Assembly (NCBI GenBank): GCA_030617485.1
Contig: JAUWVK010000058.1
Coordinates: forward strand, 1 to 8,779
DNA from: Gammaproteobacteria bacterium
GTDB lineage: Bacteria > Pseudomonadota > Gammaproteobacteria > SZUA-152
Reading direction: 5' to 3'
DNA: 8,779 nt
The position numbers were made by a program, and so were the translations under genes. The notes under the pieces are model-generated. The model was not told where the DNA came from and did not search any database. It saw nothing but the letters and a program-made list of their open reading frames with translations. Shown piece after piece: positions 1-6,075 of this stretch. Position 1 is the stretch's first letter, and every line of letters starts with the position of its first letter.

Positions 1-40
1 TTTTAAGCTCTTAAAACTTTCTGGTACTTAAAATAAGTGC
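1..40. other. AT-rich edge sequence with short palindromes
   Basis: No gene is visible here. Bases 1-16 form a hyphenated palindrome with 7-bp arms (TTTTAAG / CTTAAAA) around a 2-base centre. A second small inverted repeat (ACTTA / TAAGT) lies near 28-39. The window edge cuts the context, so a function such as an operator or a terminator of an upstream gene cannot be decided. Confidence 0.3.
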
Positions 41-45
41 CTGCC

Positions 46-88
46 CATAAAACAAATCGGGCGCACAAGGTAACTTGTGCGCCCGATT
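46..88 (-). terminator. Rho-independent terminator of adk
   Basis: Perfect 14-bp inverted repeat, arms 55-68 and 75-88, GC-rich in the middle, with a 6-base loop. Read on the minus strand, the 3' arm runs into a T-rich tail (ATTTGTTTTATG, ending near 47). It lies about 50 bases past the adk stop in the direction of adk transcription. The plus-strand side has no T run, so it should work mainly for the minus strand. Confidence 0.8.
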
Positions 89-96
89 GTAATGGC

Positions 97-124
97 GACT
101 TCTGCTGGAAACAAGCCAGAAGTC
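97..124. repeat. Second small stem-loop just after the adk stop
   Basis: Inverted repeat with 8-bp arms (GACTTCTG at 97-104, CAGAAGTC at 117-124) around a 12-base loop, between the adk stop codon and its terminator hairpin. It has no T tract. It may be an mRNA 3'-end stabilising stem or part of a tandem termination structure; this is inference. Confidence 0.45.
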
Positions 125-140
125 TTAAGCCAACTGCCGA

Positions 141-452
141 TTAACGACGTTTCTTGGCTGTTTTACGCTTAGCAGTCTTACGCTTAGCAGTTTTCCGCTT
201 GGCGGTCTTCTTCTTAGCGGTCTTACGCTTAGCAGTTTTCCGTTTAGCAGTCTTCTTCTTAGCAGTCTTACGCTTGGCGGTCTTCTTCTTAGCGGTCTTA
301 CGCTTAGCAGTCTTCCGTTTAGCGGTCTTTTTCTTAGCGGTTTTCTTCTTAGCGGTCTTACGCTTAGCTACTTTCCGCTTAGCTGTTTTACGTTTAACGA
401 CCTTTTTCTTGGCCGTCTTTCTCTTTACTGCTTTCTTCTTCTTTGCTGTCAT
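141..452 (-). CDS. Possible nested H1-like protein from an internal start in adk
   Basis: Within the adk frame, an ATG at 452-450 (codon 289) is preceded by AAAGGAGA (468-461), leaving 9 bases between the GGAG core and the ATG. This is as good a ribosome binding site as any other in the window. It sits exactly at the junction between linker and basic repeats. Starting here gives a 103-residue protein, MTAKKKKAV followed by 18 basic pentads and KKRR, with 62 Lys/Arg and no Asp/Glu. That is the size and composition of stand-alone bacterial histone-H1-like nucleoid proteins. It could be made alone, alongside the fusion, or not at all. An alternative is a relic of a once separate H1-like gene whose upstream stop was lost. 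The SD and composition are seen; production of the protein is inference. Confidence 0.5.
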   Translation of the reverse strand: MTAKKKKAVKRKTAKKKVVKRKTAKRKVAKRKTAKKKTAKKKTAKRKTAKRKTAKKKTAKRKTAKKKTAKRKTAKRKTAKKKTAKRKTAKRKTAKRKTAKKRR

Positions 453-1316
453 TGCTCTAGTCTCCTTTGTAACATCACTTTTTGAAGCATCACTTACCGA
501 AAAAATTGGGGAAACTTCAGTCTCTGTTTCGGTTACTTGCGTAACATCTTTAACTTTTTTCTCTAACTTATCTTTCAATTTAGTTGTTTTTTCAGAAGTT
601 TCCACTTTTCTTGAAGAAACTTCCACTATTTTATTAAGAATAGGTATTTCAATTTTGCTTATTTCATTTTGTACTTCTTCAATGACATGGGACAAACGAT
701 TAAATATTCCGTCGATATCACCAACACCATCAATCGCTTTTAGTTTGTTTTGTTGTGAGTAATACGAGATTAACGGAGCAGTTTGCGTTTCATATACTCG
801 CAAGCGGTTGCCGATTGTTTCTTCGTTATCATCTGCGCGATGGTGTAACTTGCCACCGCATACATCACAGTGAGCATCAAATCGTGGGGGTGAGCTGTAA
901 ATGTTGTACATCTGTCCGCACGATCTGCAGACGCGACGTCCTGCAATGCGCTGGATGAGCAGATCAAACTCGACATCAACGAGAATGACAGCCTGTAATG
1001 GTTTGCCCAGGTTGAGTAATATTTCATCTAGCGCATTAGCCTGAGGAATATTGCGAGGAAAACCATCGAGAATGAAGCCGGAAAGTGTGTCTGGCTGGGA
1101 GAGCCGCTCTTCAACCATGTCGAGAACAATCTGGTCTGATACCAGTCGGCCTGCATCCATTGCAGCTTTAGCCTGTACACCTAATGGGGTTTGAGCAGCG
1201 ACAGCGGTTCTTAACAGGTCGCCCGTTGAAATTTGCGGGACCTTGAATTTGGTTACTAATTTTTTTGCTTGAGTCCCTTTACCAGACCCAGGTGCGCCGA
1301 TTAAAACAATCCGCAA
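141..1316 (-). CDS. adk: Adenylate kinase with C-terminal histone-H1-like basic repeat tail
   Basis: Cytoplasmic adenylate kinase (ATP + AMP to 2 ADP), 391 residues against about 215 for the family. The kinase core fills residues 1-218: P-loop GAPGSGKGT (7-15), AMP-site TGD (31-33) and R36, DGFPR (84-88), and a long LID with zinc-type cysteines C130, C133, C150 and C153. Residues 219-288 are a polar, Lys/Glu/Thr-rich linker without recognisable domain. Residues 289-391 are almost purely Lys, Arg, Thr and Ala: 18 tandem pentads of type K-K/R-K-T-A, ending KKRR, about 60% basic and with no acidic residue, like bacterial H1-like and AlgP-type tails. The start is a rare TTG (1316-1314) with SD GGGAG 9 bases upstream; an upstream ATG is followed at once by a stop. 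The frame is open throughout. The core assignment is firm; DNA or RNA binding by the tail is inferred from composition. Confidence 0.95.
   Translation of the reverse strand: MRIVLIGAPGSGKGTQAKKLVTKFKVPQISTGDLLRTAVAAQTPLGVQAKAAMDAGRLVSDQIVLDMVEERLSQPDTLSGFILDGFPRNIPQANALDEILLNLGKPLQAVILVDVEFDLLIQRIAGRRVCRSCGQMYNIYSSPPRFDAHCDVCGGKLHHRADDNEETIGNRLRVYETQTAPLISYYSQQNKLKAIDGVGDIDGIFNRLSHVIEEVQNEISKIEIPILNKIVEVSSRKVETSEKTTKLKDKLEKKVKDVTQVTETETEVSPIFSVSDASKSDVTKETRAMTAKKKKAVKRKTAKKKVVKRKTAKRKVAKRKTAKKKTAKKKTAKRKTAKRKTAKKKTAKRKTAKKKTAKRKTAKRKTAKKKTAKRKTAKRKTAKRKTAKKRR
156..425. repeat. 15-bp coding tandem repeat, 18 units
   Basis: Eighteen contiguous 15-bp units encode the K-K/R-K-T/V-A/V pentads of the adk tail. 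On the plus strand they read like CTTACGCTTAGCAGT, with synonymous changes and Arg/Lys swaps between units. Units near 366-425 (the N-terminal end of the tail) are the most diverged (KKKVV, KRKVA). The rest are near-identical, suggesting recent expansion or homogenisation. Length changes by whole units would keep the frame. Confidence 0.9.
461..468 (-). promoter_or_regulatory. Internal Shine-Dalgarno AAAGGAGA before codon 289 of adk
   Basis: Minus-strand AAAGGAGA with 9 bases between its GGAG core and the ATG at 452-450. The encoded residues at this place (TKET) do not require an SD-like sequence, and the match coincides with the domain boundary. It is the main support for a nested reading start. 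Confidence 0.55.
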
Positions 1317-1373
1317 GTCGGCTATCTCCCTTTTTTAATGCATGCAACGTTAAAGCAATAAAGGTAAAAGCAA

Positions 1374-1430
1374 ATAAAATGTAGATGATTTTTCTTCGTA
1401 ACGCAGTCAGTATAGTACATCTACATTTAT
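1374..1430. repeat. Large bulged inverted repeat in the adk upstream region
   Basis: Arms 1374-1387 and 1418-1430 pair over 13 bp with one bulged A; the inner 11 bp (AAATGTAGATG / CATCTACATTT) are perfect. The 30-base spacer contains a TATACT -10 candidate for adk on the minus strand at 1414-1409. If that promoter is used, the arms flank it as paired operator half-sites. If transcription starts further upstream, they would fold as a leader hairpin. No clear -35 is present at 17 bp. Confidence 0.5.
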
Positions 1431-1469
1431 TGGCGGTTAACGTACTCTTAACCCTATAAGGAAGTCAAC

Positions 1470-1483
1470 CTTTTGCACAAAAG
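1470..1483. repeat. 14-bp hyphenated palindrome, possible operator
   Basis: CTTTTG-CA-CAAAAG, perfectly symmetric with a 2-base centre, in the divergent adk/PFK upstream region and followed by AT-rich sequence. The size and symmetry fit a dimeric regulator site, but the factor is unknown. Confidence 0.3.
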
Positions 1484-1607
1484 AATTTTATGTGTAAGTT
1501 AGTCAAAGTTTCCGCATCATTCGTTGTTGGAACAATTAATTGAACTCTACGGGCAGTTTATTGCGAGTTTTTTACTAATAATTACGGTGCAAAAACGCGT
1601 TGGCTTG

Positions 1608-1613
1608 TATAAT
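1608..1613 (+). promoter_or_regulatory. -10 box (TATAAT) of the PPi-PFK gene
   Basis: A perfect sigma-70 -10 hexamer 77 bp before the start codon. No good -35 lies at 16-18 bp (the best candidate, TTACGG at 1582-1587, is 20 bp away), so the promoter may need an activator. The expected transcript start is near 1620. Confidence 0.5.
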
Positions 1614-1676
1614 GGTTCTATGTATCTGCATGGTTGGTTTATCTACAGAAGTTACCGAACATTTTTTTGAAAAGTT

Positions 1677-1683
1677 GAGGGAG
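1677..1683 (+). promoter_or_regulatory. Shine-Dalgarno that decides the PPi-PFK start
   Basis: GAGGGAG. Two in-frame ATGs follow, at 1685 and 1691. The first is only 1 base after the SD and the second 7 bases after it, so ribosomes should start at 1691 (MAKKNAFYAQ). Confidence 0.7.
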
Positions 1684-1690
1684 AATGAAA

Positions 1691-2959
1691 ATGGCTAAGA
1701 AAAATGCTTTTTATGCGCAGTCAGGTGGCGTAACAGCAGTTATTAACGCAAGTGCATGCGGTTTGATTGAAACTGCACGCAAACATAAAGACAAGATCGG
1801 TAAGGTTTATGCCGGGCGTAACGGCATAATTGGTGCATTAACAGAAGACCTTATTGATACCAGCAAAGAGTCTGCGCGTGACATTGCAGCGCTCAAACAC
1901 ACACCATCCGGTGCTTTTGGTTCCTGTCGATACAAACTTAAAGGCCTGGAAGACAATCGTGCTGAATATGAGCGCCTGATTGAGGTCTTTAAAGCTCACA
2001 ATATTGGTTATTTTTTCTATAACGGCGGTGGTGATTCAGCGGATACCTGTTTGAAGGTGTCTCAACTGTCTAAAACTTTGGGTTATCCCATGCAGGCTAT
2101 CCATGTGCCTAAAACGGTTGATAACGATTTACCTATTACCGACAACTGCCCGGGTTTCGGTTCTGTAGCCAAATACATTGCTATTTCGACCCGTGAAGCC
2201 AGTTTTGATGTGGCATCGATGTGTAAAACATCGACTAAGGTCTTTGTTCTGGAAGTCATGGGACGTCATGCAGGCTGGATTGCTGCTGCTGGTGGTATGG
2301 CTTCAACAGAAGACTGCGAGATCCCAGTGATTATTCTGTTTCCTGAAGTTAACTTCAGCAAAGCCAAGTTCCTGAAAGCAGTTAAGGAAAAAGTGAAAAA
2401 ATTTGGTTATTGCTCTGTTGTGGTTTCTGAAGGTGTACATGACCGTTCAGGCAACTTCCTTGCCGATCAGGGTCTGAAAGATGCATTCGGTCATGCCCAA
2501 CTGGGTGGTGTTGCTCCCGTTATTGCCAACATGATTCGTGACAGTCTTGGTTACAAATACCACTGGGCTGTTGCTGATTACCTGCAACGTGCAGCACGTC
2601 ACATTGCTTCCAGGTCAGATGTCGATCAGGCCTATGCTCTGGGTAAGGCAGCGGTTGAACTGGCGCTGAAAGGTGAGAATTCGGTAATGCCGACGATTGT
2701 TCGCAAATCCAGCAGACCTTACAAGTGGACGATCGGTAAGGCTAAGCTTTCACGTGTTGCCAATGTTGAGAAGATGATGCCCAAGAGCTTCATTACCAAA
2801 GACGGGTTTGGTATCACTAAAAAGTGCCGTGAGTATCTTGGCCCGCTGATGCAGGGTGAAGATTATCCTCCTTACGGTAAGGATGGGTTGCCCAAATATG
2901 TGACATTGAAGAAGGTTGCAGTGAAGAAGAAATTGGATAAGGCGTTTAAAATAAAGTGA
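1691..2959 (+). CDS. pfp: Pyrophosphate-dependent 6-phosphofructokinase
   Basis: Cytoplasmic glycolytic/gluconeogenic enzyme, reversibly moving phosphate between PPi and fructose 6-phosphate. It has 422 residues, normal for the long bacterial PPi-PFK group found, for example, in methanotrophs. Motifs numbered from the ATG at 1691: SGGVTAVINA at the N-terminus (11-20), NGGGDS (111-116), PKTVDND catalytic motif (140-146) and MGRHAGW (190-196). The Lys in PKTVDND, and the Asp where ATP-PFKs have the second Gly of GGDGS, are the known marks of PPi rather than ATP use. The C-terminus is lysine-rich (KKVAVKKKLDKAFKIK). It lies divergent from adk, has a perfect -10 box upstream, and ends at a strong terminator shared with hppA. 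PPi use is inferred from motifs, with high confidence. Confidence 0.95.
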   Translation: MAKKNAFYAQSGGVTAVINASACGLIETARKHKDKIGKVYAGRNGIIGALTEDLIDTSKESARDIAALKHTPSGAFGSCRYKLKGLEDNRAEYERLIEVFKAHNIGYFFYNGGGDSADTCLKVSQLSKTLGYPMQAIHVPKTVDNDLPITDNCPGFGSVAKYIAISTREASFDVASMCKTSTKVFVLEVMGRHAGWIAAAGGMASTEDCEIPVIILFPEVNFSKAKFLKAVKEKVKKFGYCSVVVSEGVHDRSGNFLADQGLKDAFGHAQLGGVAPVIANMIRDSLGYKYHWAVADYLQRAARHIASRSDVDQAYALGKAAVELALKGENSVMPTIVRKSSRPYKWTIGKAKLSRVANVEKMMPKSFITKDGFGITKKCREYLGPLMQGEDYPPYGKDGLPKYVTLKKVAVKKKLDKAFKIK

Positions 2960-3003
2960 AATAGTTAAAGTCTTCGGCTGATAACCTTTAGCTGATAACT
3001 ATT
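2960..3003. repeat. Small inverted and direct repeats after pfp
   Basis: AATAGTTA (2960-2967) pairs with TAACTATT (2996-3003), and GCTGATAAC occurs twice (2977-2985, 2991-2999). This is a possible weak hairpin before the main terminator, with no known function. Confidence 0.3.
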
Positions 3004-3010
3004 AATTAAT

Positions 3011-3048
3011 AAAAAAAGCGGTGCAGGGGAAACCTGCACCGCTTTTTT
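3011..3048. terminator. Bidirectional Rho-independent terminator between pfp and hppA
   Basis: 10-bp GC-rich stem (3018-3027 GCGGTGCAGG, 3033-3042 CCTGCACCGC) with a 5-base GGAAA loop. It is flanked by seven A on the left and six T on the right, so it is functional on both strands. It lies between the convergent pfp and hppA stop codons. Confidence 0.95.
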
Positions 3049-3078
3049 GCTGGTTACTACTTTTGTTATAGCCGTACG

Positions 3079-5085
3079 TTACAACAGTGGTGCAATCACA
3101 AGAGAAACAATTGCCAACACGTTAATGAGAATGTTCATGGAAGGTCCGGAAGTATCCTTGAACGGGTCACCCACTGTGTCACCTACAACACATGCCGTGT
3201 GAACATCTGAGCCTTTGCCGCCCAGGTTACCTTTCTCAACGTATTTTTTTGCGTTATCCCATGCGCCGCCGGCATTGGCCATCATCAAAGCCATGAGTAC
3301 ACCGGCTAACAATGCGCCAGCCAACATGCCGCCCAAAGCTTCTGCACCTAAGCTAAAGCCAACCACTGGTGGAGCAGATACTGCCAACACACCCGGTAGT
3401 ATCATTTTTTTCAGTGCTGCAGTCGTTGCTATTTCGATACAGCGTGCATTGTCCGGTTTGGCCGTTCCTTCCATAAGCCCGGGGATTTCTTTAAATTGAC
3501 GACGAATCTCCTTGATCATATCAAAGGCGGCATCACCTACAGCCGTCATGGTGAGTGAGCTTACGAGGAATGGAAAAATACCACCAATGAACATACCGGC
3601 AAGCACCGTTGGATTGGTGAGCTGTAGATTAAAATCATCACTGTTGGCAGACACCACTTCAACGTACGCGGCAATTATCGCTAATGCGGCAAGCGCTGCA
3701 GCACCGATGGCAAAACCTTTGCCGATGGCTGCGGTGGTGTTGCCTAATTCATCCAGTGAGTCAGTTATTTTGCGGGTCTCTTCACCGAGACCTGCCATTT
3801 CAGCAATGCCGCCTGCATTATCGGCAACCGGACCGTAAGCATCGATGGCCATCGTGATGCCAACCGTGGCCAACATACCCACCGCAGCAATACCGACACC
3901 GTATAAACCAACAAGGTCAGTGGAAATCAGGATTATGGCGGCAATTGTTAATAGCGGCACAGTAACCGACTGCATGCCCACAGAAAGACCGGTAATCATA
4001 ACGGTAGCCGGGCCAGTTTCACCTGACTTCGCAATATGTTTTACCGGTGCTCCTGCGGTGTAATGCTCAGTCACCAGGCCAATAATAATTCCACCCAGTG
4101 CGCCAACCAATACAGCGCCCCAGACGTTGGCGCTTACACCAACTGCCTGGATGACAAAATAGGCCACGCCAATAAATAACACTGCCGCACCCATGGTGCC
4201 GATACGTAATGCGACTTCAGGTGATTTTTCAGAAAAAGTTTTCACCAGCATGATGCCGATAATTGAGCAGACTAAACCTGCCGAGGCCAATACCAGCGGC
4301 AAAAACATTAGCGCCTGCCGATCGCCCAATGGATCCATAATATCTACAGCCATGGTGGATGCCATGGCGATAGTGGCAATAATCGCCCCGCAATAGGATT
4401 CAAAAATATCCGAACCCATGCCGGCAACGTCACCGACGTTATCACCAACGTTATCGGCGATAACACCAGGATTACGGGGATCATCTTCCGGAATACCGGC
4501 TTCCAGCTTGCCCACCAGATCAGCGCCTACATCGGCACTTTTGGTGAAGATGCCACCGCCGACACGGGAAAAAAGTGCCACGGTGGAGGCGCCCATACCA
4601 AAACCATGAATCACGTGTGCAGTTTCGGGATCACCACCAAAAAAGAGATAAAGCGTGCCTAGCCCCAGTAAACCTACCGAGGCCACCGTCATGCCCATAA
4701 TGGATCCACCAAAAAAGGCGACCGTTAATGCGCTGGCGGCACCGTCTGTGTGGGCTGCTGTGGTGGTGCGGGTATTGGCCTGAGTGGCGGTATACATACC
4801 GATCCAGCCTGCGCTGGCTGAGCATACTGCTCCCACCACAAAGGCAATGGCGGTACCAGCCCCTAGGGAAAAATACAGTAGAACCAGAATGACCGCCGAA
4901 AAAATGGCTAACATGCTGTATTCTTTACGAATAAACACCATGGCCCCAAGATGAATTTCTTCGCCAATCTCGGCTACTTTTCCCTCTCCGGCAGGCCATT
5001 TTTTTACCATGCCGTATAGAATGAAAGCGATAATCAATCCCGCGACGCCTAATACCGGTGGTATATAGGTAATATTCATGTCCAT
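3079..5085 (-). CDS. hppA: Membrane-bound ion-translocating pyrophosphatase (K+-dependent type)
   Basis: Inner-membrane pump coupling PPi hydrolysis to H+ or Na+ export; 668 residues, usual for bacterial members, hydrophobic throughout with about 16 expected helices. Signature segments: [12 protein letters not shown] (182-193), [16 protein letters not shown] (211-226), [13 protein letters not shown] (418-430) and [16 protein letters not shown] (633-648), giving the Mg-PPi site. [10 protein letters not shown] (448-457) has Ala where K+-independent enzymes have Lys (GNTTKA), so the enzyme should need K+. The membrane glutamate E229 in DIFESY is at the position seen in Na+ pumps and some K+-dependent H+ pumps, not the shifted position of plant-type H+ pumps. 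The ion carried is therefore undecided. Start ATG at 5085 with SD GAGGG 5 bases upstream; a second ATG two codons on fits the SD less well. Divergent from ppa. Confidence 0.96.
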   Translation of the reverse strand: MDMNITYIPPVLGVAGLIIAFILYGMVKKWPAGEGKVAEIGEEIHLGAMVFIRKEYSMLAIFSAVILVLLYFSLGAGTAIAFVVGAVCSASAGWIGMYTATQANTRTTTAAHTDGAASALTVAFFGGSIMGMTVASVGLLGLGTLYLFFGGDPETAHVIHGFGMGASTVALFSRVGGGIFTKSADVGADLVGKLEAGIPEDDPRNPGVIADNVGDNVGDVAGMGSDIFESYCGAIIATIAMASTMAVDIMDPLGDRQALMFLPLVLASAGLVCSIIGIMLVKTFSEKSPEVALRIGTMGAAVLFIGVAYFVIQAVGVSANVWGAVLVGALGGIIIGLVTEHYTAGAPVKHIAKSGETGPATVMITGLSVGMQSVTVPLLTIAAIILISTDLVGLYGVGIAAVGMLATVGITMAIDAYGPVADNAGGIAEMAGLGEETRKITDSLDELGNTTAAIGKGFAIGAAALAALAIIAAYVEVVSANSDDFNLQLTNPTVLAGMFIGGIFPFLVSSLTMTAVGDAAFDMIKEIRRQFKEIPGLMEGTAKPDNARCIEIATTAALKKMILPGVLAVSAPPVVGFSLGAEALGGMLAGALLAGVLMALMMANAGGAWDNAKKYVEKGNLGGKGSDVHTACVVGDTVGDPFKDTSGPSMNILINVLAIVSLVIAPLL

Positions 5086-5267
5086 AACATCCCTCGATTT
5101 GTTGTTATTAGTGGCTTGTTATTATTGGTCTGGCGAGCGATTAGCTGAGAGTCCGTGCGCCATGCCCCCTTGTTAGTGCCTGTTACTATATATCGATACT
5201 GATTTTTATGCCCATATAAATTTACGGTTAGGCGGGATTGGCGCTATATTTCTTGCTGATCATATTC

Positions 5268-5405
5268 TGCGGTACAATTTGCCCCATAGATTGCATAGTG
5301 AAATTTACCTATAGATAGGTAGAGAACGAAATCAGCCATTGATTTAACGATATTTGAGTGGGGGCCGACATGTCGGCCCCTGTGTTTTTTGCGGTATTTT
5401 TTGCC
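5268..5405. repeat. Direct repeat pair flanking the ppa leader hairpins
   Basis: TGCGGTACAATTTGCC (5268-5283) and TGCGGTATTTTTTGCC (5390-5405) match at 13 of 16 positions and bracket a 106-bp segment that contains the palindromic hairpins and the terminator. They could be paired regulator sites or the ends of a small inserted segment. The ends of the segment show no terminal inverted repeats. Confidence 0.4.
5361..5390 (+). terminator. Palindromic terminator upstream of ppa
   Basis: Bases 5361-5380 are a perfect 20-bp palindrome, GGGGCCGACA and its reverse complement, expected to fold as a 7-8 bp GC stem with a 4-6 base loop. It is followed by TGTGTTTTTT, a plus-strand T tract. It ends 54 bases before the ppa ATG, although no plus-strand gene precedes it in this interval (hppA is on the other strand). 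This fits an attenuator in the ppa leader or the end of a small RNA. Confidence 0.7.
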
Positions 5406-5444
5406 ATAACCGCATGGTTTTATTGAATATTATGGAGAATTAAA

Positions 5445-5993
5445 ATGATCTTGGATCGAGTCAGTCCTGGAACCGATGTCCCCAATGACATCAATGTCAT
5501 CATTGAAATCCCCTCGCACAGCGACCCGGTAAAATACGAGGTAGATAAAGAAACAGGCGCCATGGTTGTGGATCGCTTCATGAATACGGCGATGTTTTAC
5601 CCCTGCAACTATGGGTACATCCCCCATACGCTGTCCGATGATGGGGATGCAGCCGACGTACTGGTGGTAACGCCTACACCATTGATCAGTGGTTCGGTGA
5701 TTCGTTGTCGCCCCGTGGGTATGTTGCAAATGACGGATGAGTCCGGAGTTGATGCCAAAATATTGGCCGTGCCTGTCGATAAACTGGCTGTGCAGTACCG
5801 TGATGTGAAAAAACTAGCCGATATGGCTCCTTTGTTGCTGGAACAAATCGCCCATTTCTTTGAGCATTATAAAGATCTCGAAAATAACAAATGGGTTAAA
5901 ATCGACGGTTGGGTAGACATTGATGAAGCCAAAGAAGAAATTATGGAATCCATCAAGCGTTACAACGATGCGCCAGAAAAACCCGCGTTTTAA
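5445..5993 (+). CDS. ppa: Soluble inorganic pyrophosphatase, family I
   Basis: Cytoplasmic Mg-dependent hydrolysis of PPi to two phosphates; 182 residues, close to the roughly 176 of E. coli Ppa. All active-site residues of the E. coli enzyme are present, shifted by one: E21, K30, E32, R44, Y52, Y56, D66, D68, D71, D98, D103, K105, Y142 and K143. The family signature reads DGDAADV (66-72) instead of DGDPxDV: the usual Pro is Ala, though the three metal-binding Asp remain. Start ATG with SD GGAG 7 bases upstream. Finding both this enzyme and a membrane PPase beside a PPi-PFK implies control over whether PPi is conserved or wasted, and the terminator-bearing leader upstream is a possible place for that control. 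Likely followed in the same transcript by the metallophosphoesterase 82 bases downstream. Confidence 0.97.
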   Translation: MILDRVSPGTDVPNDINVIIEIPSHSDPVKYEVDKETGAMVVDRFMNTAMFYPCNYGYIPHTLSDDGDAADVLVVTPTPLISGSVIRCRPVGMLQMTDESGVDAKILAVPVDKLAVQYRDVKKLADMAPLLLEQIAHFFEHYKDLENNKWVKIDGWVDIDEAKEEIMESIKRYNDAPEKPAF

Positions 5994-6020
5994 TTACAGG
6001 CTGAATTTTGAGTACACATT

Positions 6021-6058
6021 AATTAGCGCAAGCAACTTTAATTAGTGCAAACGACTTT
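6021..6058. repeat. 19-bp tandem direct repeat between ppa and the phosphoesterase
   Basis: AATTAGCGCAAGCAACTTT (6021-6039) is followed immediately by AATTAGTGCAAACGACTTT (6040-6058), 16 of 19 identical. It ends 17 bases before the next start codon. It may be a local duplication or two regulator sites. Confidence 0.6.
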
Positions 6059-6075
6059 GTGAAAAGAGAAATTGA

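Larger units (their letters stand above)
1317..1690. other. Shared upstream region of adk and PPi-PFK (about 370 bp, non-coding)
   Basis: No convincing ORF. It holds the adk SD (AAGGGAG at 1332-1326, minus strand), a candidate adk -10 TATACT (1414-1409, minus strand) inside a large inverted repeat (1374-1430), and the inverted repeat GGTTAA / TTAACC (1435-1440, 1448-1453). It also holds a 14-bp hyphenated palindrome CTTTTG-CA-CAAAAG (1470-1483), the 10-bp palindrome CAATTAATTG (1533-1542), and the PFK promoter -10 (1608-1613) and SD (1677-1683). The density of palindromes suggests regulator binding, but no known operator is recognised. Confidence 0.6.
5086..5444. other. Shared upstream region of hppA and ppa (359 bp, non-coding)
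   Basis: No convincing ORF. Near hppA, minus-strand TATATAGT (about 5195-5188) is a weak -10 candidate. On the plus strand, TACAAT (5273-5278) is a -10 candidate without a good -35. A possible structured transcript follows: a 14-bp palindrome ACCTAT-AG-ATAGGT (5307-5320), a hairpin AAATCA / TGATTT (5329-5345), then a terminator (5361-5390). After it come a U-rich stretch, a GCGGT / ACCGC inverted repeat (5391-5413) and the ppa SD GGAG (5434-5437). It could be an attenuated ppa leader or a small RNA gene. Confidence 0.55.

Noticed and set aside
154..762. Plus-strand 202-codon open frame with hydrophobic repeats opposite the adk tail
   Set aside because: It is the antisense shadow of the 15-bp repeat. 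Its Leu/Ala/Phe repeat composition follows directly from the Lys-rich codons on the other strand, and it lacks an SD.
770..1027. Second minus-strand frame inside adk
   Set aside because: It overlaps the conserved Adk LID in another frame, shows no family resemblance, and has no reason to be translated.
1685..1690. Upstream ATG of pfp (MKMAKK start)
   Set aside because: It is only one base after the SD, while the next in-frame ATG has ideal spacing and fits the family N-terminus.
3215..4609. Several plus-strand open frames opposite hppA
   Set aside because: All are antisense to a fully conserved membrane PPase. Their Ala/Pro/Ser-rich composition is typical of complements of hydrophobic coding sequence.
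5220..5400. Fluoride riboswitch in the ppa leader
   Set aside because: Ppa is a known target of this riboswitch class, but the conserved loop and pseudoknot segments could not be found around the hairpins.
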